A DNA stretch of 64,000 nucleotides, from NCBI RefSeq assembly GCF_040712315.1, contig NC_134021.1, positions 31,283,501-31,347,500 on the forward strand, given 5' to 3'. Within the stretch, counting starts at the first letter, position 1. Each line of letters opens with the position of its first letter. The notes beneath the pieces are model-generated. The model worked only from the letters and a program-made list of their open reading frames with translations. It did no database searches and was not told the origin of the DNA. The translations under genes were made by a program, and so were the position numbers. The stretch is from Castanea sativa (taxonomy: Eukaryota; Streptophyta; Magnoliopsida; Fagales; Fagaceae). Shown here in pieces: positions 33,200-45,697 of this stretch.

Positions 33200-36100
33200 C
33201 TAGTTTCCTCTTGCCTTTTCCAAGTCAGGAAGATCTGCCAATGCATTACCCTTCATGTCAGATTGAAGAAGATGAAGACGATGATGTTGAAAAGTAAATA
33301 CTAAATTTATTTTGTAAATATAAAAAAGAAAAAGGGAAAACATACATGCATAAATACACGAAGCAAAACTAGTAATAGCCAATACATCTAATATGTTACT
33401 CGGAGATTCTTCAATGCACTAAGTTACCAATATCTTAAAAAGCACTAGACATGTTTCTCCCTTCAGTATAAAATGGATCAAATGAAGGTTTGAGACAAGG
33501 TGTATGGCTTTCTGGAAAGATCCATTTCCCTCCTTATGATGTAGGAAATGAAAAAAAAAAAAAAAATCAATGTAAAATGCAAGGTTCATTGATTGATTAA
33601 TAAATTTAAGAACACAAGAATTCTTGCTATGCATGTAACAAGAAATAGATTTCTGTCCATACATGAAATGCAACCAACACATGTATTTTTCAGAATGCAA
33701 TTCAATACAACATTAAGAGGGAAGAAATTTAGGTTTTGAAACTCACAAAGCATTCCTTCGTCATCACTGCTTTCATCATCTTGACCAACATACTGCAAAA
33801 GAGAAAAAATCAAGGTACATGATTAGGTGATTAGGGTCAAAGTTTGTTGACTTCATTTCTTATTCACTACAGTTAACAGAGGTAGTCAAATTACCGCAGC
33901 ATCATCATTATCAGAGGCCAGATCAGCTGCAAAGACCACAAAATTCAGTCAGAACAAGTGAACTATTCTCTACAAGTGCAGGCACTTGATGCGGAAGTGT
34001 TATGATTCAAGACAATTAAAAGTAACAAGAAAATTAAAGGATAAACCTAAGAATCAACACTTAGGGTCACTTGGAATCAGCACCAAGCTAATTGGTAAAA
34101 TCCAAATTATGGATAACCTCCACAAACAAAGTATTGTAATAATTAATTGGTATTGTGTGTGCAAGAATAATGGAGAGTTAGTTGAGCATCTCTTACATCA
34201 TTGTTCAGTGGCACAACACATTTGATCATTGGCGTTTGCTTAATTGAAAGGTATTTTGGGTTATGGCGAAGATTATGCAGTAGATGCTAGATTGTTGGCA
34301 AGAAAGATTTCACCACAAGCAACTCAAGCTCTGGAAAGCAACTCCATTATGTGTAATGTGGACAATTTGGCAAGATAGAAACAATAGCTTTTAGTGGTGT
34401 TGAGCTCCCTAATCTATTTGGCAATATTTAGGTTGGAAGAAATAGCCTTCCAACCCATTTTTTATCTTTATTCCCTTTACAGCTTTACCTGTAGGTGTGG
34501 CAAAAAGGTTGGAAAAGCTTCAAAAGGATTTTCTTTGAGGAGGCATGGGTGAGGAATTCAAATTTCACCTAGTTAGTTGGAAGGTTTTTTGCAACCCGAT
34601 TTGTAGTGAAGGATTGGGAATTAAGGATCTATTACTTTTTATTTTCTATTCAAGCTTCGTTTAGATAACAATTATGGCAATATGTGGTGGAAGAGAGAAT
34701 GTGTCATAGAAGAGGGTGATAGACTTAAAGTATGGCCCAAGTGGGGAAGTTGATGCTAAGTTGAGACTAGAGGGCCTTATGGATGGGTTTGTGGAAGAGC
34801 ATTAGATGAGGATGGGATAAATTCTCACACTTTATCAGATGTGATGTAGGTGAACAGGCTTCTGACTTGGTTTGTGGAATGGTAAATCTCCTCTCCAGGA
34901 AAGATATCCTAATCTTTTGCTAATTTCTAGGGACAAAAAAGCTCAAGTGGCGGATTACCTACTATTTAAAATTGGTTGTTGTTCTTGGAACCTTCTTTCT
35001 ATTAAAGCGGTCAATGATTGGGAACTAAAGTCCATGGCTCATTTACAAGAAGATTTATACGCTACAAAGTTTCGACATTGGGAGGAACCGAGGTTTTCAA
35101 GTGAAAAGCTATTACAAGATTTTATAAGGTAGAAGAAACTATTTTCCTTGGCAGAGCACTTGGAAAGTTTGCATAACGCCAAGGGTGGCATTCTTCTCGT
35201 AGTGTGTGACGTTGAAGAAGACTTTGACTACAGATAACCTAAGGAGAAAAGGGATGATTGGTTATTATCGACTGGTGTTATATGTATATAAGAAATGGAA
35301 AGCGTTTTCCTCATCGCTTTCACCATTGTGTGGTGGCTAACAAGTTCTGGTCCATGATATTTTGTTTATTTGGTGTTACTAGGGCTATGCCTTATTCTGT
35401 GAATGAGCTCTTGTCATGTTGTAAGGGACATTTTGGAATTTGTAAAGAAAGTTAATGGGAGGATTTGGAAAGTGGTTCAATCATGCTAAATGTGGTGTCT
35501 TTGGAAAGAAACGTCCATTGCTTTGAAGGGAAAAAGCATGATTTGGATAAGTTGAAGTTCTTATTTTTAAAAACCCTATGTAAGTGGACTTTGACCTCCA
35601 GTATTTTCTCTACAGTGGATTTTCTAGAGTTCTTGGACACAATAAGATTTCGATAGATTACTTGTATTTTTCTCTATGTTTGTTTCTTTGTTTGGGCATT
35701 TCCTTTGTATACTTCCCATTTATTAGGGTTGCACCCCTTTTTGAGCTTTTTAATTAATCTTTATTACTTATCCAAAAAAGGAAGAGGAGAACTCATTGCT
35801 TGTACTCTGTTTTGAAAGATCACTTCAAAATGGACATGTATTTTGGTCAACATTTCATAAAAACTGGGACAGAATTTAAGTACAAAAATATAGATATACC
35901 CCCAAGAAAAGCACACAACTATCAACACTAAACCTGAGCAAAATCCCGAAAAAGGCCAGAAAGGATCCTTCAGAGCAACATGGGAGAATAACCACAACAC
36001 AAGTCATGAATTCCATATATATATATAGATATAGATATATTCACATCTCAAGCCCTGAGCATAGAAATTGTAAGGCCTCATATAAAAAACCTAACTATAA

Positions 36101-39100
36101 ATTGCTAAATGAACTTACAAGAAGACTCTTCCTCATCCTCATCACACCATTTGTTCCAATCAACCTTAATGTACGGTGCAGGTTTTTCTTCTGACTTTAA
36201 CAATCTTTTCCACCAACCTTTTTGCTCTTTCTGGATTGAACACAGAATGTTCCTCAACCCAACTTTAGTTTTACAACCCTGCACCATAAGAATACAAAAC
36301 TCAATGTTCATAGAAACTTCCAACCCTTTTAGAAGGTCAAGTTGAAATGAACTTAAGAACAACCACAATCAAACAGAGGTATTTATAATCAATGCTTGTG
36401 TTCTCAACTAAAATATGTTCACGACTTGAAATTTTTAACGAGTATTTCAGTTAGATATCAGGAAACTTAAAAACATATAAGAGTTCCACATATTAGATAA
36501 GCATGTTACATCAGTAAAGTGCACATCTGAAATATTCGTGGCCAAATGGCAATAAACAGATTTGATTTTCATAAGTAATTTTATTTAATTATTATTGGTA
36601 GGTTACACATGCGCCCAGTGGGTTCAAAACCCACGACCTTACTCTCCCCCTAACACTTATAACGGGAGGAGTTGTTAGTTGAGCGAGACCTTGTTGGCTT
36701 CATGTGTAATTCTGAAGTGGTTAAAAAATTAGTATTCAAATGTGAAAGTATACATAGCTTTGTCAACAAATTTAAAAGTACCATGCCACACTAGACATAC
36801 TAGCCAAAATATTTCATACCAGCCAATAATCCAGTACACTTAACCACTTGAAACATACCCGTTTAAATGCCAGGTTGTTTTGGCCTATACCAAGGATTTT
36901 GGACGGTACAAAATCATACTCCATTTTTTGAAACCATTTTTAAACATGAGAGATCTACAAGAGAGGCAAAAGAAAAGAAGCCCAAAGATGACATCCAAAA
37001 AATCAAAATTTAATAAATAAATAACCCAGCTTCAGATTGGGGATTGTCCTTTTGCATCCCTCTAAACTTCTAGCATTCAGTTCCCACCATAAGCACCACA
37101 TAATGAAGTGAGGTACCACTTTTCAAATTCCTATATTCTGTTGATGACCAAACCAACCTTCCCAAGATGAAAAGATATCCAAAACTCTCAGTGGCATAAC
37201 CCACCAAACAGACCAATTACCATATTCCACAACTTAGTAACGATAGGCAAGGAAGGAGTAAGTGATCCACAGCCTCCCCACAGGTTTGCACATAACACCA
37301 ATTTAACACAACAATACATCTCTTCCACAAGTTATCAATAGTAAAAAAATTTCCCAAAACAGCACTCCATGTAAAGAGAGTGACTTGGGGTGGAAGCTTC
37401 AATCTCCAAATAATCTTCCAAGTACAGCATCTGAAACTTTGTCAATGCAATATAAACCAACAACTTAACATTCAATAACTTTCTTTATTTTAGCCAAACC
37501 AGAAGCATTTGTTGGACACCCTTCTATTTTTGAACAAGACATAAAGCATCACCTGGGAAGTCTCTTACTAAAAATTACAAAATAATCCAAAGCTAAGCTA
37601 ATGTTGATACTTGGAACATGGGAACAAGGATCCAAAAACTGGAACATGGGGACATCTCATATACAAAATTTGCACCAGAAAGAATATTGTATATTACAAA
37701 TCTATGATTCTTTTGCGAAGAATTTGGCAAGGTTATTTAGTTTGTAGGTAGTATTGAGCTCAACATTTTGGCCCAACTCTAACTTAGTTAGAAATGTCAA
37801 ATATCCTTGGAATTGCAACCAAGTATCCCTGGTGCAATCACATTCGCTGCCACCACACTCAAGAGATTCAAGACCAAAAAAAAATTGTCAAGAGGCATGG
37901 CATAACATTGACCGACTGAGAAGGGTGACCACTTTTGTTAAGCAAGGAAAAAAAAAATCTGTTTTTTTTTTTTTTCTTGGCTGGTGGGAACAAATAATAA
38001 ATCTAAAGATATTTCTGAATAATGTTAAATTTGAAATTATGAGCCAAAGTTTACAAGTATGTAGCTGTCAACTCCTAAACAGTCAATCAAAGAGTCACCA
38101 TTAAATTGGACAAGCCCTTAGTTTTCCAAATGCTCAAGTTGGGTCTTTATTATTTTTTCTTCTAGGATAATTTTCCAATGTTCTAAGTCTCTATAAATAT
38201 GTCATTGTATGCTTTTAGAGATAAGAAAGGAAATTCCAATTTCTCATATTGTTTTCCTCAAAAAAAGTTGTATTCCCTTCAACTATAGGATTAGACCTTG
38301 AGACAGATTCTACCCAAGGAGGTGGTCTCCTCCCACATCAAAATTATTTTCCATTTTATTGTCTGCGTCAATATTCTTATCACGTCAGTGTATGGAGAAT
38401 TAGAGGAATCTTTTTAGCACAGAAGGGGTGATGATAATTGCATTAAAAACAAACTTCTCTATTGACTTCCTCTTTGAATTTCCTTGTGCATGCTCTCAAT
38501 CTTGCCTTTCACTGCCAAACTTATTACAACTTCAAGCAGCCTCTCACAATTACCCTCAATTTCCTGAAGCCACACCTTGAGCATTCGCCTTGATGCACTC
38601 AGATTTTTATATCCACCTGCATTTGAGTGAGCTCAACACTCATTGTATCAAATATGAGATTTTCATATAATTTCTCTCCTTTTTTTTTTCTCCTCCTACT
38701 CCTTGGTTTGGGGGATGAAACTGTGCCCAAAGTTCAGGTAGCATGTCACATGCAGATTTCATATCCATACCTGCATCATTTTGTATTGACATGGCCACAT
38801 GGGTGCCTTAGGGTCAATTGCCGGTACCATGTAGCAGCAATGGTGGTTAGGAAGCCATGGTGTACTGCACACAGCCACCATGAAGAAAGAGGTCAGGACT
38901 GCAGAGGTTGGGAGGTAGCATATGGTTTGTGTGGAAACCTTATTTGTGATGGAAATGATGACCTTGTGAATGTATCGATATGATGAAAAATCAAAGTTTT
39001 TATTATAAAAATTAAAATTAAAAACTATCCCAATAAAGACAAATCAACACTAAATGACCTCCCATCAAAAAAAAAAAAAAAAACACTAAAAGACCTTCTC

Positions 39101-40063
39101 CCCACTATATTCTAGATATCTTCATGGACTTGGACAAAGCAAATATGGTGTGTAAGTACACTGTTCATTTTTCATAACTCCAATACCCTAAACAGTTTGA
39201 GTGACTTCCGAAACTTGATTGACACATAATTAACTAGCTTAATAGTTAGTAAAAATAGTCGCATGATAGAAACAAAACAAAATTGCAAGTAAAGATTAGC
39301 ATTACCTCAGGTACTATTGCTCCATAAAGTTCCAAACTTAAGTCAAAGGATTCACCTTGCACCCCTCGAGCAGAGAAACTAAATTTTCCCTGGGGCTCAC
39401 ACTTGACAGAAATATCCTTTGCATCAGGTAGAGCTACGGTCAGATAAACCTTGTCAGAGCGCTGAGCCCAAAGAACCTCTGGATTGCGACTGAGACCACA
39501 CCCCCCCCAAAAAAAACAAAAACAAAAATTTAGGTACTCAGACATAAACCGAAAACATCTATGTGGCTCAAGAGGGTCATTGTCAGAAGCAAATGTAAAG
39601 TAATTTAAAAAAAAAAAACCATTAAAGCGCTACAACAGAAGTAGCCATAGATAGCGTCAAAAAACAGAGGCCTTGCAATCAAAATATTCACCATGCTTTA
39701 TGCTTATTTGTTAATGCAATTTGCAAAGCAGTAATCAACACAACACATCTCTGTACACTTTTATCTTCTTTTCACTGTTGTTTTGTCTCCTCCTCTTGCT
39801 TTTAATTTCATCTACTTATATATTTTCCAAATTTAATTTAATTTGATTCTCCATTGAATACATGTTGATTTGGTTTGGCGTATTTATTAAAACCCTAAGA
39901 TTAAAACGACCAGTATACTTGAATAGATGTGTGTGTGTGTGTATGTGTTAATACTTGCTGAGATGAAAGAAAGAAAGTAGAGGTTGAGGAGAGTTGAGAT
40001 ATGATGATGATGATGATGTCGACGATGATGAAGATGATGAGAATGGGTGGAAGCGTACCTCAT
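33200..40063 (-). CDS. P23: p23-type HSP90 co-chaperone (CS domain), short form
   Basis: Six exons on the minus strand: 40063-40059 (ATGAG), 39489-39306, 36278-36119, 33926-33895, 33792-33747 and 33234-33200, all GT-AG, phases consistent, 153 aa ending [10 protein letters not shown]. The CS domain starts [19 protein letters not shown] and runs to about residue 100. [14 protein letters not shown] is the conserved Trp-containing C-terminal motif of p23. An acidic tail follows ([20 protein letters not shown]). p23 binds the ATP-bound HSP90 dimer in the cytosol and nucleus and slows ATP hydrolysis. The long Gly-rich tail of Arabidopsis p23-1 is absent, so the length resembles p23-2. Only five bases of coding sequence lie in exon 1. 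Introns 2 and 3 (3.0 and 2.2 kb) hold LINE remnants. No coding damage is seen. Confidence 0.93.
33986..35660 (+). pseudogene. LINE ORF2 3' fragments in p23 intron 3
   Basis: Two plus-strand blocks end in the zinc-binding region found after plant L1 reverse transcriptases: [20 protein letters not shown].. HLLHHC (about 34110-34210) and a second at about 35190-35360 with WCYMYIRNG.. RFHHC. Between them lies [20 protein letters not shown]. Many stops and frameshifts. It is antisense to the p23 transcript. Confidence 0.7.
36600..36705 (-). mobile_element. tRNA-derived SINE in p23 intron 2
   Basis: On the minus strand: GGTCTCGCTCAACTAACA (A-box region), then a CTCC-rich linker with TTATAAGTGTTAGGGG, then GTGGGTTTTGAACCCAC (B-box region), the layout of plant tRNA-related SINEs. 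It has the same orientation as the p23 transcript. A tail and target duplication were not found. Confidence 0.65.
37040..37445 (-). pseudogene. LINE zinc-binding region remnant in p23 intron 2
   Basis: The minus strand reads [20 protein letters not shown], then [15 protein letters not shown] and HLLLPC, the post-reverse-transcriptase zinc-binding module. It is the same module as in intron 3 but in the opposite orientation. Decayed and short. Confidence 0.65.
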
Positions 40064-40400
40064 TTGGATTTTGATTTTGTGGACGGAGAATGAACGGTGT
40101 TTCTGTGAAAGGCCGCGTGCGTTTGTAAAGTGTTACAGGGAGTGAGTGTGGAACGGAACGATATATCAAATCAAATCAAAACAAAACACTCACTCTAGTC
40201 CGTACACTCACAACCAAGGCAAGGTATCTTTTCTCAACAACTCACTTCTCCAACTTGTCTTTCAAGTTTCAACCTTCAACTCAATCACGGTCAAACTGTC
40301 AAAGCGTCAAATTCAGTCAACTCCGCTCCGCTTAAACGTTTTTTTTTTTTTTTTTTTGGTGTGATTTTCTTCTCAAAATAAAAAAAGTGTGGTTTAAATA
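40064..40400 (-). promoter_or_regulatory. Upstream region of the p23 gene
   Basis: Holds the 5' leader and presumably the promoter on the minus strand. An ATG at 40169 would open a frame overlapping the true start, so it is either outside the transcript or an upstream frame. No TATA box could be assigned with confidence. Confidence 0.4.
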
Positions 40401-41400
40401 ATATTTTATATATTTTTTAAAGGAAAAATGTTAACTAGTACTATTGAGGAATTAGTTTAGAGCTATTTTTAAAAATATTTTATTAGAAAAATAATAAAAT
40501 AATAAATATTAATAATGATAAGTTTAATTTTATTTTCTAAAATTGTGTATTATAAGTCATATTTGAATATTTATTATTTTTAAACTTATGTTATTAAGAC
40601 AAAGGACAAGATAACTTTTGTTAAGGCACTTTTCTTTTAAGAACCACAACATGATGTTTGTCACTGATTATGCAATAAAGTTTATAGTCTCAAAAAACTT
40701 CACACTCAACTGATGTGATGAATCGTTAGTAATAGGTGAAAAACATAATGTTAATTGTGAGTCAAAATATGCACTAATAAAAGCTTACCAACTCAATTGT
40801 TATTAAAAAAACATTTAAAGACTTTTTTGTGAGGGGAACTCAACTTTAGACAAAGTTGTTGACAAGGTAGCTTGGGCGGATGAGTTGTTAACTCGACCAA
40901 AGCACCCTAAAAGCCCACTACGATCACTAAAGTCAACATTAGCATGATTAAGGGGATTTTCCCCATGTCTATTGGCCCTTATGTCCCATACTCTTGATCA
41001 GATGGGATCTACTACTTATTGCTGATGTGACTTCCCGGTAACTTATGTCTGACACAAATTAATGCTCCGCAAGCGAATTCCCCTAAGGTATTATCCTTAG
41101 TCCACGGCAAACTCTTGGGGTATTTGGGAGGACGGTTTGGTAAGTCCATCTAGGCTCAACTCGAAGGCTAGGACGGGTTGACCATATCATTGAGTGGGCT
41201 TACAATTCGAGACCAAGCTGACTTATTTGGTCCATACAATAACCTCTCACGGCCCATTTCCAAAATGTGGGGATGGGATCATGGTACAGTTCTCAACACA
41301 TGGGGGATCGTGCTTGATGTAAGCATTGATTATCGGAAATACCGAATGTTAGGTAATAAATGATTCGTGCACTCTTATCACATTTGTATTTCTCATCATT
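40401..41400. other. Intergenic DNA, possible old retroelement sequence
   Basis: AT-rich to 40830, then a less AT-rich block (40830-41360) of LTR-like composition without LTR ends, primer site or coding domain that I recognise. Confidence 0.35.
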
Positions 41401-41416
41401 AACCCCTTAATGGCTA

Positions 41417-41615
41417 AAGCGTGATTCACAAATTAAAGAGAAGAAATTTGGTGAGATTAAATGTCCATAATCATGGAGTAATTCAATCTGCATAAAGGGT
41501 GATTTTTAAATTAAAGGGAAGAAATTTGGTGTGATCGAATCCCCAAAATCATGGAGTAATTTTTTTAAAAAAATTTACTGAGAAACAAATCATGGAGTAA
41601 TTTAATCCCCAATAG
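41417..41615. repeat. Tandem repeat of about 78-bp units
   Basis: ATCATGGAGTAATT recurs at about 41471, 41549 and 41591. The first two units share AAATTAAAG and GAAGAAATTTGGTG; the third is a partial copy. Confidence 0.8.
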
Positions 41616-42123
41616 TGGTACAAAAGGTAATGATCATCAACCAATAGAATTTTGAAACATGTCCTAATCTTCATATATCTTTCCTGCACTCTATGATACT
41701 GTTACTCATTTAACCATTGGAGAGTTCCTTTACTGGCATTCTAGCAAGTCTTTTTTCTTGCAAAGTGTTTATAGATCGAGCCAGACCCTTGATCAAACTA
41801 CATCATCAAATAATAATAATAATAATAATGGTAAAGATAAATCAAATAATAGTTAGGTTAGAGTTAAATTAAGTTGGAAAATAAGAATAAACAAATATGT
41901 ATCTTCAAGAAAGTCATTTACGAGTTACAATGCATTGGTAATTTTTTTTTAGAGGAATGAGATACTTTGATGTGTTTGGCTCCTTAATTCACGGGTCTTC
42001 CACTTGATTGTTTGAGGGAGTTGTGTGTTGATGTTTTATAGGAGATTATAGTGATGTTGATAGATTCTAGAGTTTCTGAAATTTTTTGTAGCTTAGAGAA
42101 AGTAATGTTGCATGAAGTAACCT

Positions 42124-42267
42124 AGGGGCTGTTTGGCAGATTGGATCTAACACACATTTTCAGTTTTAAACAATCTTACACACATTTCTACATACTTTTT
42201 CACCCACACGTATTTCAAAAAATTACAAACAACATTACTCAAACTCCTCTATCAAACGGGCCCCTAA
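42124..42267. repeat. Short MITE with GGGGC/GCCCC ends, copy 2
   Basis: The left end AGGGGCTGTTTGGCAGATTG and the right end ATCAAACGGGCCCCTAA are imperfect inverted repeats. The interior ACATACTTTTTCACCCACAC matches 31178-31335. Confidence 0.7.
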
Positions 42268-42675
42268 TTCCTAAGCTCGTTACAAAAATTTCTCCAACAC
42301 TTCGTTGTTCTAAAAATGGGGTGGAATTCGCTCAAAAAAACAATCCATTAATTTGGTATAAAACGAGGTGGTATTTATAGAGATAAATGAATTATGGCGG
42401 TTTTAATTTCATTTATGAAGTGTTCACCTTGTTTCTATCATTGTGTGCATTTAAATTGAGCTTTGGGCTGATAAGAGGTGGCAAAATTCAAATTTTGTCA
42501 AAAAGCTTGACACAACTGTCAATCAAACTAGCACTTATATCAAATTTAGCTCAATTAATATTTTTGTGTGATCTTAGCTTGAATTTTCAATTTGTTTTAT
42601 GAGAATAACAAGTTTAAAATATAATTTAGCCACTTAATGATCAAAACATTATCCAAAATATATTTGAACTTTCAA

Positions 42676-42850
42676 CATGGTTTTAAAAACCAAAATGGAG
42701 GCAAAACCGGATTTGCCTCCGGTTCCCGATTTTTGGTCGGTTTTCACTGGTTTAACTCCAGTTTTTGGCCTTTTCTTGTACCAAATTGGCCTCCGATTCA
42801 ACTGGTCGGACCGGCTGGTTCGGTTTGGTTCGGTTTTTAAAACATAACTT
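42676..42850. repeat. GGTTCGGTTT-type short inverted-repeat element
   Basis: GGTTTTAAAAACCAAA at the left and the inverse of GGTTCGGTTTTTAAAACAT at the right enclose CCGGTT-rich DNA. It is of the same general kind as the arms of the composite element at 9899-22399. Confidence 0.55.
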
Positions 42851-43129
42851 TCAATTTCAAAATTTCCCTTTTTTAAAAAATGATGCAAAATTAAAAATTT
42901 TAAAAAATATAGGATTTATGATTATTTTTAATGACATTAATGCGTCAAAAATTAAACTAATTAAATTTTGATGTATAATTAATTATGATAAATCTAATTA
43001 AGGACCAACATTGAAATGAGCTATGTCCATAATAAAAATGCAAAGCTTATAAACTTCACCAACCCCCAATCTTTAAATACGGTAAAAATCTCAAGATTCT
43101 TGCATTCCAACAACGTCATTCCTTCGGAT

Positions 43130-43705
43130 GGTGATCAACATTAAGTATTCTTCATCCATAATGGTTGTCTAAGACCAATAACGTCCAAAATGGTCTTCGG
43201 AAAGGAGGAATATGCACCACAAACATAATATACGGACGTCCAAGGGTATCATCAAAAGGAAATCTTGCGTCTAAAGGAGAGCTAGGTCGTCCATACCATG
43301 AAAGTATGGACAACCAATAAACACTTAGTAATTTTCTGAGTGTTTTCCATAATCTCAAATGGATAGGCCATTAACCCTCATCTCAAAACATGGGGGTGGA
43401 TTTCCTGAAATTCACTCCACTCTTCCCACTAAGTCCACACATCTCCCACGATGTTAGTGGCACATAACAAGTAAACCTACTCCAAACTCTTTATAAAAGG
43501 GACCAAGTTTCATCCAACTAAGGTACGTTTTACTATTCATCCAGTCACTACATTTGCGTTCTAAAGAGAAAATTGACTTAATTGTCGAAAGTTCCTTGGC
43601 TAGTTCACTCTGGTCACCTTCGATAGTCTATTTCTTCCTCTTTAGATCATTCAACTGTCATTGAAGCCTGGAACATTCAGCCTATTGATTTTTGTGCATT
43701 ATCAC
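43130..43705 (+). repeat. Gypsy-like solo LTR (approximate limits)
   Basis: A TATA box TTATAAAAGG at 43491 is followed by a leader ending GATTTTTGTGCATTATCA at about 43688-43704. That resembles the 3' end of the LTRs at 24725-24746. No second LTR or coding part is next to it. The left limit is uncertain. Confidence 0.5.
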
Positions 43706-45270
43706 ATTTATTATACCATGGTTCAAGTAATGGGAGAAAATCAAAGAATTATTGGCCATGCTATCACTCCTACACAAGGAACACACCACTACATTTGTAA
43801 GGAATGAGAGAAAAACCCAAAACACTTTATTTTTTTTGTTTAATTGGGTATAGTGAGTTATGACTTAAGCATCAAGAAGCCTAGGCTGGCACCAAACCGA
43901 TGTCACTTTGATAGTGTGATTTTCATAGGTTCTCTAAAACTCTATTTGGACTAGTGACTCATTGTGATTTGTGGTATCAATAGAATTAATAAGAATTTCT
44001 CCTCTATGAAAAGTACATAATGATTTACAGACACTGTTTGAAGAAACAATTTTGGAAAAATAAAATAAAATAAAATTCATAGAAATACGATATCAATGTA
44101 TAAAGGACTTTTTAAGTGTTACACAAAATTCCAAGGTTTGTATTTTATGAAGAAAACACATGGATTTTTGTATAGTTTTCATTAAAAAAATATCAATGAT
44201 TTAACATGTAATTTTCATAAAATGATCATCTCTATTTGAAATAGATTATTTATTTAGACTATCACATTATTTAAAATTTTAAATGACATGACAGTTTGTA
44301 CACAGTTAGATCTAAAAAAAAAAACCTATTTCTCAAAAAAAAAAAAAAAATCTTAACCGTGAAATGAACAAAATGAAAAGATCTTGTCTAGCAATTTTGG
44401 AAAAGGTCCTCTTCTATTGAATCCTCCAATTACCTCACATTTTTAGTTGGATATGGAACACATGACATTTATTTAATTTTAAGATGACATGTCTTTTACA
44501 TCTAAATAAAAATTGGAGAAAATTAGAGGATTCAGAGATTGGGATAACATGAGAGAGAGACAGAAAGAGAGAAGGAAAAATGGAGAAAGTCTATGGCTCT
44601 CTCAAAGATACCCCAATAAAGTCAGCACCAATATCAACTTTCTTTTATTTCTCTCTTTACATTGGGAATGTTAATAATAATAAATTTTTTAAAATTCTCT
44701 CTTTAACCTTTATTTCATTTGATTATGAACCCCCTTTTTTAATCGAACTAATTTTTTAGATGAGTTTTTATTTTTATACTTTTGGTACCAAATGGTGAGT
44801 TTGATGCATTTGGGTGAAGTCATTTTGAGAATTTTATTCCCATGGTAAGCAAGGGAAAAAAATTGTCATTTTCAGTTTGTAATTCATTCTTAATTTTATA
44901 TTTTTGTTTTATCTTTGATTTGGAGAGGTTTTGTTTTAGTGGGCTCATGTGAAAAACAACGGACCATCAATTTTATTGTCAATTTAACACTTCCAACCAA
45001 ACAAATTCTCCCATTTTTCATATTTCAGTGATCATCTCAATCAAATATACTAATAATAATAATAAAAATAATAACAAAAGGAAAGAAATGTTTATATTTT
45101 ATAACATTTTCACAACAAATCATAAGTGGTAAGTTGTTATTAGTTCTTTGAATTCACAACATAAATTGCCATTTTTTTGCCTATTCATAATAATTTGTTA
45201 TGAAAATGTTGCGAATTTCTAAAAAAAGGAAAAAGAGAAAAACAAAAAAAAGAGGCATTCAACGAAATGA
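43706..45270. other. AT-rich intergenic DNA upstream of RRP6L2
   Basis: A/T runs and AAT repeats (about 45051-45075). No coding or repeat unit that I recognise. Confidence 0.45.
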
Positions 45271-45616
45271 AAAAAACACAAATAACATAACAATTTTTGT
45301 GTGCACATCACATTTTGTACATGTAGCGGTGGGCACGTGCATTCCACCGCTTGTTACATGACACTGGACTTTAAAACCGTTTTCACACACACACTCTCTC
45401 TCGCACACAGTAAAACAGAACAAAACAAAACACTTTATTTCACTTTCACTTCCCACTTTCTCTCTCTCCTTTTGGCTGTGTGTGTGAAAGAAAGAAAATG
45501 CCACCACCCCCACCTTCGCCAAACTGAAAAGTGAAACGCACATTCATTTACATTTTATTTATTTTTGTCTGGTAATAAAAATAATCATACTCATGAAGGG
45601 AACGCTAACGCTCCTA

Positions 45617-45652
45617 AAACCCTAAGCCCCCCTTATTACTCTCAAACCCTAA
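45617..45652 (+). promoter_or_regulatory. Two telo-box motifs upstream of RRP6L2
   Basis: AAACCCTAA occurs at 45617-45625 and 45644-45652, 73 and 46 bp before the ATG. A related AAACCCTAG lies inside exon 1 near 45760. Telo boxes are known to be enriched near the starts of plant ribosome-biogenesis and translation genes, which fits an exosome exonuclease. Activity is inferred. Confidence 0.6.
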
Positions 45653-45697
45653 AATTCATCATCCAAGAATCAAAATCAAAATCAAAATTCCAAGACG

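Noticed and set aside
36600..36705. Functional tRNA gene
   Set aside because: A-box- and B-box-like sequences are present but no cloverleaf with acceptor and anticodon stems can be drawn; it fits a SINE.
40059..40169. Start of p23 at the upstream ATG at 40169
   Set aside because: That frame does not join the CS domain exon; only ATGAG at 40063-40059 joins in phase to give MSRNPEV.
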